60,000 nt of DNA, from positions 42,622,696 to 42,682,695 of the forward strand of contig NC_087067.1 of assembly GCF_963678635.1 (NCBI RefSeq). The letters run 5' to 3'. The notes beneath the pieces are model-generated. The model saw only the letters and a program-made list of their open reading frames with translations, was not told the origin of the DNA and searched no databases. A program made the translations under genes and the position numbers. The first letter of the stretch is position 1. Each line of letters starts with the position of its first letter. This document shows, one piece after another, positions 11,101 to 23,100 of this stretch. Source of the DNA: Symsagittifera roscoffensis (lineage: Eukaryota; Xenacoelomorpha; Acoela; Convolutidae).

Positions 11101-14100
11101 TCTAAACAGCTTTCAAAAATTTTCTAAAAATAAATAGTGTTCAAAATATAAAACTTAATATTCGTATTGCATAATTTTGAACAATGCATGGTTATTGAAA
11201 ATTTCGAACTCAAAAAATATCATATTTTTTAGTTTTTGCCAAATTTAGGTGTTTGCTACTTTCAATATAGAGTTATTGTAAAAAATCTATATTCAAGTTG
11301 TTTTAAATGGATGTACATGCAATGTCGTTATTCTTCTCGTGACTATAGCTTCGAGTAATCAGGGTCCTTGTAATTTGTGCTCAGTTAGGACCACGACCCA
11401 AAAACTTTCAAAAAAAAATTAAAAAAAACTACAATAGCAAAATAAGATGCTTCTTAAATAATTTTTAAACAGTTTTTCACTTGCGATATTAAATTTGAAG
11501 TGAATCATTTTCCATAAACCAAAAAATAAGTTTTTTTTTTTTTAAAAAAGTTCAGAAAACTTTTGAGTTGTGCTTGTAACCGAACACAAGTTACAAGGAC
11601 TCTAATTACTCATACAATTACATAGAGTTTCCGAATAAAAAAGTTAACTAATTATAGACTTTTCCTGCACTTTTCTGTACTTATTGATTTGCATGAAAAG
11701 TGAATCATTATCAATTTTCCATATATGCATTTTTGATTAACCCGGTTTTTTGTGTTTGTAAAGCGCATTCCGCAAAAAGACCACTCCATTTGATCTTGTG
11801 TTTGGATTGTTTTTGGATTCCAGTGACCTACACACACCAAACTGTGCGCTCAACTAGTACAAAATTTGGCCTATTTGGATATATTTCGCAAGATAATACG
11901 TTTCTGAAAAATTCGAATTCTTCACAAGTTAGCCAAATTGGAAATTCATTAAATTTTTTTAATATAACAAAAAATGATTGAATGAGAAAGATTTGTTTTT
12001 TTAATCAGCTCTTTGGTTTAAAAAAGGCGTAAAAACTACTGGTTTGGGAATCAATTTTTTTTGAAGAAAATTACAGATTCAGCTTAATTACAGCAACATT
12101 TAGTTCAAAAATGAGGAAATGGAAGAAAAATGAGGAATTAGCGAAGGTAACAAGAAAAATTGTCTGAGAAACGATTACCAATGAAACTGAGGGCACTAAT
12201 TGTTCTCAAGAAAGATTTTTAGGCCAGAAAACTTTCACTTCGAATTAAATATCGCAAGTGAGAAAAAGTTTTAGAAAGTTAACAAAAGACATCTTACATT
12301 GCTATCGCAAAGTGTAGAGCTCTAATTGACACAGATCGTTTGATTAGATTTGATTAAGTATGCAGCTACTTTTGAAACCAATCTTCCAAGCTAAGATTCC
12401 AGAATGAGTGAAAATGGTGCAAAAACTCGCTTCTGGTTTGAATCAATTTTTGAATTAAATTGGATTAAATATGAAAATTTTCCTGATTTAAATCATTTTA
12501 TTGAGCTTTTTTTCTCGGGTTAGTTTTGTCTTAGAAATAAGCATTAATTGAAAAAGAATCCAGAAACTAAAAGGGCACTTTGGCCCTTGGATTGCTTTTT
12601 AAAACTCGCAAGTTGAAAAAAAGTCTTTTTTTGTTTTTCAAACACTGTTTCTAAGATTATGTGGGGGGAGGTTATATTTGAAAACATGAATGCTTCCGTC
12701 AAAATATTTTCAGCCCAAGCTGTCTTCTTCATGTCCGACTACTTCTTTCGATTCAAAAACCTGACCTACAAGGATTTGCTTACCTCAACTCAAACCTCAG
12801 GTAGAGAAACTACATACTGCCGCTTCTTTTTCAATCATATATCAAACCCCCTCTTGCTAAGGCAAAGCTAACTTTTAATTGAGTAAGCGGACGGATAATT
12901 CAATATTAAGCCAGAAATTTGAAGTTTGAACTTGAATTTATTTCATTTTTCTGTCATAAAATTTTTCTACTGAGATGGAGAGGGGCTTGTATGGGAGAGA
13001 TCCGTTTTTTCGAGAAAAAGATATTCATTTTTGCATTTTTCCAGAAAATTTTGGAATTAACATGTTTAGTTGACGGGGCGAAAGTATAAAAAGATTGGGA
13101 TGAAATCGAAGAGTATAAGAAAGTGAAAGGGAGTGGACGATAGAAAGCTGTTGTTGTTGCTGTTGTTACTTGCCAACAGGGGGCGCGTCAGGCCAGCTTG
13201 GCCCGACTCTAAGACACTTTGATCCGTGGCCACAGGTCTATTTGGGTCAATTCAATCCGGTTTGTGGGGTATATGATGTTTACGAGGAAATATCAAGTGG
13301 GCAAAGCGCGAGAATTTAGGGAGCGTTCTTGATTGCATTGGTTATGCGTGTTGTGTAGACCCTTTTGAAAAGAGGTGTTAAATTATTATAAACGAAACTG
13401 CTGGTGGAGGAATTTTGTTAATATAATCGTGGAGGTTCTTTGGTAGTTCATGATGAAAAGGGGCTTCCAAAAAAATCAAAAAAAAAGACAGAGTATTGAT
13501 GTCGGACAGTAAGATCCTGGTGATTAAAGTCTTTATTGAGTTTTGGTAGAGAAACTTCACTAAGGTCTTCCAAACTTGACGATTTACAATTAAATTAAGG
13601 GAAAAGTTAAAATCATGTGAAGGAAATTGTATGAAATACGCTGCATTAACCTTCAGCACTCAGCGCTCGGGAAAATTTAACAGCATCAAAAACTGTTGCA
13701 GTATCAGTTGGTTAGAATTTAATTTAGTTTCCAAGCTTATCTCTACTTCTTACTTGATTCACTTTTTCTTGGTTAGAAACTTTGAGAGAAATTGCAAGTG
13801 TTTTACCTGCTAAAAAACTTCCGCCTATAAAAAATCGACAAGGTGGTTTTCTACCACAGTTTTCTGGAGCCAATTTTGCCCACATTTGTTTTAGCATTTG
13901 GTTACTGTTACGAATTGAGCAAGTGGCGGTTTAAAGTCATTCGGGTAGCTGCTGCGCGGTTGAAAGTAAATGCTTGAGGTCCGGAGAACTTGTTGCTTAG
14001 CCTTACTTTTTATGCTCTGAGCTTTGATAAGAGTCTGGTTTCTCGTGCATGAGAGAGTTAGATTTTTCCATCAGCAACCCGCCACTTGATGATTACCGGT

Positions 14101-17100
14101 TAAGGTCGCAATTTTGAGAGCTTCGCTGGAAATACCATTGAAATTGAATCGTTGGATCTTAAGGATTTTAAGAAGTTGGAGCTTAAAATATTTCGACTCG
14201 TGGAGGTGGCTCAGTATTTTAATTAAATCTGTAGGGTTTGAGATGCGGTTTAGAATAAGGAAGCTTGGCGTCCGGTCAGATGTTTGGGTCATTGGATATT
14301 AGGAACTGCATAGAACTGTAAAGGTTGTTGGTTTCATGGAAAGCCTGTATAAAACCTGTCAAATATTCAAGCACAGAAACATGATCATAGTAAGCAACCC
14401 GCGCTCCTCTTATTGCGAGAGGCTGTAGTTGTTTCATTTGATGACAGATGTCAAACCTGAGCATTTGTTGTTTTTAGTTGGTCTGATTGTACACGATCAG
14501 CTCATAACGAAAATGCCGAGTGCATTTGTGAAAATAATGCTGTGTTGGGCTCTGGGCTGTATATTTGGATTGGTCTATGCCTTAGGTGACATAGAAGAAT
14601 CGATGTCACAGGCTGCACTCATGAATTGTTTATTTTTTTTCCGGAAAAAAATTCAAAAAACCTTTCTGAAAGTTTATACAGACACAATGATGTCAACCAG
14701 TTGCTGTGCAAATAATTGGAAAGGCTCAATTTTTATGAGTTAATTAAAGCAGATCAAAACTAAAGGAAAATTAAAAAAAAATTCAAAGAATGTATTTTAT
14801 ATTTTTGTTGTTTTTATTGATGAATTGCAAATATGTTAGCGAAAAAATTCTGAATAAGAAGTTATTATAGCTAAAACAAGGATAGAATTCCAGTTTAATT
14901 AATTGTTGTTTTTAGTTGGTCTGATTGTACACGATCAGCTCATAACGAAAATGCCGAGTGCATTTGTGAAAATAATGCTGTGTTGGGCTCTGGGCTGTAT
15001 ATTTGGATTGGTCTATGCCTTAGGTGACATAGAAGAATCGATGTCACAGGCTGCACTCATGAATTGTTTATTTTTTTTCCGGAAAAAAATTCAAAAAACC
15101 TTTCTGAAAGTTTATACAGACACAATGATGTCAACCAGTTGCTGTGCAAATAATTGGAAAGGCTCAATTTTTATGAGTTAATTAAAGCAGATCAAAACTA
15201 AAGGAAAATTAAAAAAAATTCAAAGAATGTATTTTATATTTTTGTTGTTTTTATTGATGAATTGCAAATATGTTAGCGAAAAAATTCTGAATAAGAAGTT
15301 ATTATAGCTAAAACAAGGATAGAATTCCAGTTTAAAATTAGCAATTTCAGTGTCACTAAATTTTGTGAATTTTAGTCTGAATGTTAGAAAAGTTTAGACC
15401 AATTTTCTCAACTTTGAGACATTTTAAAAAAATTTTTCCTGAAACCAAATCACCGCTGAAGGGGTTCCAACAAGATACCACCTTCAACCGTCTAAAATTT
15501 TCCCTGGATGTAATGATGATCGAGAAGAAGTGTGTGAAACAGAAACATGTACCATTTTTTTTATGTGTATTCCTGCTGGCCGCGTCCTACAAATTCGAAA
15601 ACCCTACAAATGCGTCCTACAGATTGAAAAAATTCGAAAACTCTGGTGATTTTTTGTGAATTTTTACGTCAAACTTTTTAGAACTGCACTTCAGGTTTCA
15701 TTAGAAATCTCATTTAAAAAACTTCTTTTTTTTTGAAATTTTCAGCAAGAAATTTTTGTCTTTTACCTCAAAGTTTTTATTGAGAGAAGCAAAAAAAACG
15801 CGGGATTCTGTGCAACAGAACATATTATAATAACTTACCTATTGTAAAAAAATGAAAATTGTTTAAAAAAATTAAGTCTTTAAATGAGCAAGCTTAAACT
15901 GAAAATCTTATGAATATATAGTTATTCTAAAATGAAATTGCATTGCAGAATCAAGTAAAATTTATTGAATTAAATTTGAATGGTTTTGCAATCGTTTTAC
16001 CAATTAAAGTTTTCACTGCGAACNNNNNNNNNNNNNNNNNNNNNNNNNNNNNNNNNNNNNNNNNNNNNNNNNNNNNNNNNNNNNNNNNNNNNNNNNNNNN
16101 NNNNNNNNNNNNNNNNNNNNNNNNNNNNNNNNNNNNNNNNNNNNNNNNNNNNNNNNNNNNNNNNNNNNNNNNNNNNNNNNNNNNNNNNNNNNNNNNNNNN
16201 NNNNNNNNNNNNNNNNNNNNNNNAAATCAAAAGCTGCAAACCAGATTTTCATTGAAGCTTAGATTGATCAGTTTGGTTTCTTAATTGCTTCTTTTTTGCA
16301 ATTAATTCTATCATTTTTGATTGTTTATTTCCGTAGACCTCACTTTTATTCAAACAAGTTTTTTCTGAGTTTCAGTTTTAACATCCCAATGATATCGTCC
16401 AACAAAAACGTTTCAAATTTAGACAATTGTTGAGATTGTTGTAACAAAAAAAGCACAAAAAAGTCTTATGGCAATCAGGCCCCACCAAACATTTATGCTG
16501 CTGTATGGAGCAAATTATGCTGCTCCGTAGGAAAATTTCTGCTTTTTTCTACTATAAAAATTTTCATTAATCATTCATTTATTACAAAAAACGCATCTTT
16601 TCTGGCATATGGCCCAAATTTATCGAATTGTTGATTGAGCTTATGTTCTTTAAATATCCAGACTTTTTTGCGCTGAAATTAGTCTCTACCGATGAGGTTC
16701 CAATATTAAGATCCAATTTGAACATACGAAAGAAAAAAGATCAGAAAAAAAAAGCTTTTCCATAGTTTTTCGAAAAAAAAAATCAGTTTGAAGCAGAGCT
16801 TTTTTAGGAAACAAAATACTAAATGAGTAGAGCCGCAGACAGATTAACTTTTCGCGTTTCCGAGAAATAGAGTAGTTTTTGTTAGAAATTTAATCGGGTA
16901 GAGCTTATATGCGTAATGAATATAAGCCCCCCTAAATCCGCCCCTGATTCAATGTATCAAAAACAAATCTGATGAATTTCAATGTGTTCATCATGCAAAT
17001 CTCCATCTCCATTACGTTATGATAATCAAATACTTGGATCAAGTTAACATCCTCCCCCCCCCCCCCCCCCGCCCCCTCATAGACCAAGTTAAGATCCTCC

Positions 17101-20100
17101 ACCCCAGCGCTTTATTTAAATTAATTTAAATTAAGTTTGCTAAGGGCTGCATGTAAAATGCTCGATTCTGATTGGCTAAAAATTCCCAACTTAGAACCAA
17201 GTTAACATCCTCCCCCCTAAACGTGCTTAGGGGGGAGGATGTTAACTTGGTCCAAATACTTTTTAAAGTAAAAATCCATTGTGGGGTGGGACTATAAAAG
17301 AGCCGAGAATCGCATGATTATTTTTGCATGAATGACAAGTTGATTGGCAGTTTATGACTAGCGTTTTTGGTACATGAATGTTATTTCGTAGAATTTCTAG
17401 AGCCGCTAGACATATTTGAAAAAAAACACAAGGAATGACAGTTGCTGTATGCTGAATGCTGATTGATTGATCAAAGTAACTTGAACTTCAGATGCACCCC
17501 TATAAAGAAAGGAATGAACAGTTAACTATACACGATTTTTTTTACTTTGTACCAACTGGAGCCCCCCTATTGCAAGATCCGAGGAATGTTGAAGGCAAAA
17601 AGTTATATCAATTAAGGAACTATGTAAGATTCTTATGAACGTTGTTGAAATTTTTTCACAGAACACGTTGAAATCATTTCTCCATTGTTTCACGCAAAAT
17701 TTCAGATAGATGCAGGATTTTCTCGAAGAATTTTTGGGGTTTCAAAAAATTTTCAAAAATGTATCAACTTTTTTTCAGGTCGACCCAAATGATTTTCCGA
17801 GCCCTTCCAACTCACTAAAAAGAAGCGCAGGCATTTTTTTGGAAAAAGAGGCCAATAAACGCGTTTTTAGACAGTTTTGACCAAAAAAACTTTTCGGCTC
17901 GTGCTTTTTCCTCAAAATAAGTCTAAATGGTATTGGCGTTGATGGAGCCTTTAGAAAAAATAGGGTCGGTCAGCCTAAAGTTGAGGTCTTAATTTAGTAC
18001 CCTTTTGGTCGTCAGGACTTTTTGGGGACCTTTTCGGTCGTCAGGGGGTCGAATTCCTAAAAGTGAAGGTGTCCGCCCCACCAAATCGGCTACCGGATAG
18101 ATGGATTGCCTGATGGAGTATGTACAGAAAAAAGGCTCTTTTCCACTGCCCTCACGTTTCGTTGTCATAATGAATTGGAAATATGCACTCGGAACAAACC
18201 ATCAAATGTGAACAGATTTCTTTTTTATACCTTACATCGTTACATCACACGTTTAGATACATTACCACGTTAAACAACTAGAAAAAGAAAAATATTGGTA
18301 GGGAGGGGGGAGTGGAAATGAGCCAATTTTTTAAAATTGCGTTAGTTTGTTTTCTAGGACAATGCGCCAAAGCACCAACAAGCAAAAATATGGCGCATTT
18401 TTGGTTGTTTTAGTCAAATGATAACTTTACCGCATGTAGCAGTAGCAGCTACCAAAGTTTGTTTTGAATCGCAACCTGATAACATCTTGTTTTAGAAAAG
18501 AGAGCTTTGGTTCTCAAAACCAAATAAAAACAATTATCACTAACATTTAACCAATGAACATCCCACAAAATGTACAAAACTGACCGAACTTTGATTTTCA
18601 TCTTTCGTTCGAAATTTTTGATATTGAATTCTGATTGGCTAACACATCTTTCGGGCCTTTGGATCTTTGGGACTGATCTTCGGATCTATCCATTTTGCTT
18701 TTTGCTACCCGGGTCAAGGTGCTCACTTTATGTTTCGACTTTCAAAGTCATGCCCAAGTCAGTGCTCGACCTAAGAAGTATAGTCAAGACAGGGGTTTCG
18801 GTCGAGCACAAACTCGAAACATACCTCAAGCACGGTCGAAACATAAATCAAGCACGGTCGAAACATACCTCAAACACGGTCGAGCACGATCAAAACATAT
18901 CTCGAGCACGATCGAAACATACCTCGAGAACGGTCGAAACATGCCTCCAGCTCGGTCGAACATGGTCGAAAGATACCGATTGTCCTGCGGTAATTCGGAG
19001 CCAAACAGAAAAATTTCTTCCAAATACCAATATATGTTTTAAATATGTCCGACCCAAATTGCAAACCAGTATTCCAAAAATTGGATGAAAAATAGCTCAA
19101 ATAGTCTATCTATACAAAGCAATTAAATTGCCAATAGCTCTAATCATTTAATTCTGATAAGAAAAAACATCACAAGATATGACCCAAAAAGCATAAACTA
19201 TAACGTATAATTTCGGATAACTCATAACAACATACCCGGATTCAGTCGAGCGTGAACGAATCATATCTTGCTTGGATCGAGCACCGTCGAGCACATTTGT
19301 TTCGCTCGAACACGGTCGAGCACGTTTATATTGGTTGAGCACGGTCCAAACATACCAAATTTTGGTCGAGACGATCGAAACATACGAATTTTTGGCCGAG
19401 ACGGTCAAAACATACCAATTTTTGGCCGAGACGGTCAAAACATACAGGTTGTTGGTCGAGACTGTTGAAACATGAAATGAGCACCTCAACCCGGGTATTT
19501 TTTTTGTTTCAGGTGTGGTTCTGTGGTGCTTTTTGCTATCTTTTGGCTATCTTTTTGCTATCTAGGGCGCCTTTTGCTGTCTTTTGGTATCTTATTGCTA
19601 TCTATGGTGAGTTTTGCGATCTTTTGTCGTTTCAGTTGTGGTTCTATGCAGCGACAGCTGTCTAAGGCTATAGACTCTCACATGGACAAAATCAAAACAC
19701 AACAGAGATCTTCCAGCCAGACCCTGACGCAATTCAGAAGTTTATTTCTTACAGCTTTCTCGAGTTTTTTGTAGGATACCAAAAAAAATCATCAATTGAA
19801 GCCCGAATGATTGGAATACACATACAACTAGAACCCCCGCTTTTTAAAAGTACTCAATTGACGCTCGCTGAACTGCTTGCTAAAATTGAAGCTTATACTT
19901 GAATAATTGAATACTTCGCCCTAACACAATGACTCCAAAAAACGCATACTTTCGTCAACTACTTAAGATTCAGAAGACAAAATATTTGACTGATATTTTT
20001 TTCAGATGAAGTCAGGCGCAAAACGGGGATGCTATACAGCAAAATGAAAGAGTTCTTCAAGATTTACAGGCTCTTTTTCCTTTTTCATCGGCCAACATTT

Positions 20101-23100
20101 ATTCTCACAGAAAGGTTTGAAAAATTCAATGGCCCAGATCTGGCTACAGATTCACAAAGATGTTCACAACCTAACAATTCCTTCCTCCTTATAACTTTCA
20201 CTGAATTTTTGTCAGTTATAACCTTGAGAAAATATGAGTCTAAGCAGAAAGCGGCCACAAAGCTGATAAAATGATTTTTCAATCTGACTCCAGTCGCTGA
20301 AATATTTTTTTTTAAATTAAAATTTCGATGTAATTGTCCTTCGCATACAAATTGCTGATGGTAGTTACATTTAAACAGTGAGCAAAAAACAATTACAAAT
20401 AAAAACGTTTCTCAGAAAAGATTTGGATTAAAATCAACTCAAAAAATTAGTTTCAGCTAATCTCGTTCTGAAGAGAAAAAGATTGCAACCGATTTTAAAA
20501 TGAATTTAATCTGTATATAAACTGCATATTTTGATTAAAAACAACCAAGGGGATGGAATTGAAAACTAAATCAATTCTGAAGATTAAAAATGCAAAAAAG
20601 TTATTTAGGAATTGATCAAATTTAATGCAACACTTTTTATCAAAGTAAATCGAATCAATCAAATTTTTATAGAGATGAAGTAGCAAAGACCAGTAAACAT
20701 TTGATTGAACCGATTTACTTTGATAAAAAGTGTTGCATTAAATTTGATCAATTCCTAAATAAAATTTCCTTTTGCTGTTTATTCGAAATATGCAGTTTTT
20801 ATACAGATTAAATTCATTTTTTTCTCGACACACGAATATAGAGAAAATTGGAGATAAAATTTAATTGTAATTTTAAAATGACATTTCGTGAGGATATTTG
20901 ACTTATAGTTTCCTTGAAAATAAACTATGACAGTACAATTCTTTCGTACATTTTTTCAAAAATTATTCTAATTAAGTTGCGCTTAGAACCTTCATAAAAG
21001 AAAAGACAAGGAATGACTTAGCAAAATTCAAATAGTTTCACAGGTTGGCAGCAAAACTAGGTATAATCAACAGTTTAATTGGAGAGCGATAAAAGAGTAG
21101 CAAATCAACTTCTATATGTAATGAAAGTTAACCGCCTGTTGAGATCTGATCTCGTGATATGACATCGCGCGATATCGCGTGACATTGTGCGATATCCAAT
21201 CATGTTCTTATTTTGAACCAAAAAAGGGGAAGTGACATCTCTTCAAAGTGAGAGGTCATTTCTCCGAGACTTAACACTCCACCTTTCAAAATAAGTACTA
21301 CATCAAAGCCTACACTAGTCTGGAGGTTCAATTTTACTATGTCCCATACGATGTTTGCTGAGAGCAATATCACTTTTTTCTGTCCTAGCTCAAATGTCCT
21401 GATCAACTTGCCTGCTCTGCTTTCAAATGTCCTACTCTTGCTTATCTTTGAACCTAACTTCATGTCCTTACTCTGAAACTTCTTAACCTCGCAAAAAATT
21501 CTCGACTCCTTTTCACTTCGCTCATCTAATGACGTTGGATGGGCTCTGGACTCATTTTTCAGCTCAACCTCATTCATTATATTATCGTAATTTTTCATCA
21601 ATTTCTCATTTTGCTCACTAAAATTCTCATCTGTCTCTGCAAAAATAAGTCTTATTCACTCTGAACTCTGAAGAATTGTTTTTCACTTTATCAACACTTA
21701 AGTTTTCGTGATTTCTAAATCCTATTATTTTCCAAAAAAAAAAGATTTCCTCGCTCACTAAGTGAATAAACGGTCCCATTTCCTTGCTCAATACATGACT
21801 TTTCTCCTAAAACTACTTTAGCTCCTCATCTGGTAAATTTTGAGACAGACACTAAATTTTTCCGAATTTTCTGGTACATAGAAACAATCACTATTTGATA
21901 TTTCTTCGAATTTCCTTGAGACTCTTTCACAAAAAAGACTCTGGTCCAATTCAACAAATAAATTCCTCTCATTTATCAAACTGCAAGTTGCGCCTGAATC
22001 TATAACTAGGTCACCATCGAATCTCTTGGCTGAGTTGTAAAAGCTAAAATAAATTTCATTTGTTTCATTCAGCTCTCACGCTTTTTCTCTCAAAGTCCTT
22101 CTTACAATCCCTAGCTATGTGTCCTATTTCTAAGCACCTGAAACTTTTCACAGGAGGTCTGTCACTAGATGACTGATTAACCTCATTCGCTAACTTAGAT
22201 CTACATTGAATTGCTACGTGTCTTGTCTTTTTGCACCTAAAACAAGTTTTTGTTCTAGAAATAAACAAATGTTCAGTCTCCTCCTTCTCAGTTCTATGAT
22301 CACTTTCAAATTTTAACAAGTTTTTCTTAATTTCGTTCAAACTCTTATCATCTTTGCTAAACTTAACCAAAGTACAAAACGTAATGAAATTTTTTGATAG
22401 GCCTTTGAGAATGATTGACACAAACATCTTTTCACTTAAACTCTCGTCTACTTCATCTATATTGATATAATCGGCTACACTCTCATTAGTTTTCATTCTT
22501 ATCGAAGTTAAATCTGAAATCAATTGCAGCAGTCTTGGTCTCTCGGCGCTTTTGAACCTTTTGCACAAAATTTCCCAAGCCTCACTTCCCTTGTTTTCTA
22601 GGGTCTTAAAAACAACAGATTTTTGTCTAAGCTTTGCAACAACTCATATCAAACATGCAATTCTTTTTCACCTAAAATTTTTCTCCTTTTCCGTAAAGAT
22701 GCCTCTCTCTGTTCTACAGTAGCATTATTCCTAACACTGGGTGCAAAATCTTTCTCATCTACTTCTTTATTGATAATTTTATTCAGTTTAAGAGGGAAAA
22801 TTCTAGCCCCAAATTGGTCTGCAAAGTACAAAAAATCTTCTTCTTTTCCTCAAAACAAGATTCTCTCTGACTTAGACAATTTTCACCTAAACCGCATTAC
22901 TCTGAACAAATACCTTATGTTCCACGTACTTTTCAATGACAAAAGTCCAGTCTATAAAATATCAGCAAACAAATCGCAGCGCATAATATATGTAATCATA
23001 TAACTCATTACCTAAGTCTGATCCAAAACCTAACGGTAAGCGTACTGAATACACATCAGCGATTTAGCAAAGCTAAGGTTACTTCACAGACTTCATACAT

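Larger units (their letters stand above)
14465..15335 (+). repeat. 438-base tandem duplication containing a coding exon
   Basis: 14465-14898 is repeated at 14903-15335. The only difference I find is one A in a homopolymer (9 versus 8). Each unit holds a full 108-base exon with its acceptor and donor plus about 310 bases of downstream intron. Confidence 0.9.

Noticed and set aside
18570-19490. Several long ORFs on both strands
   Set aside because: They are produced by minisatellite units whose period keeps frames open; codons repeat with the array.
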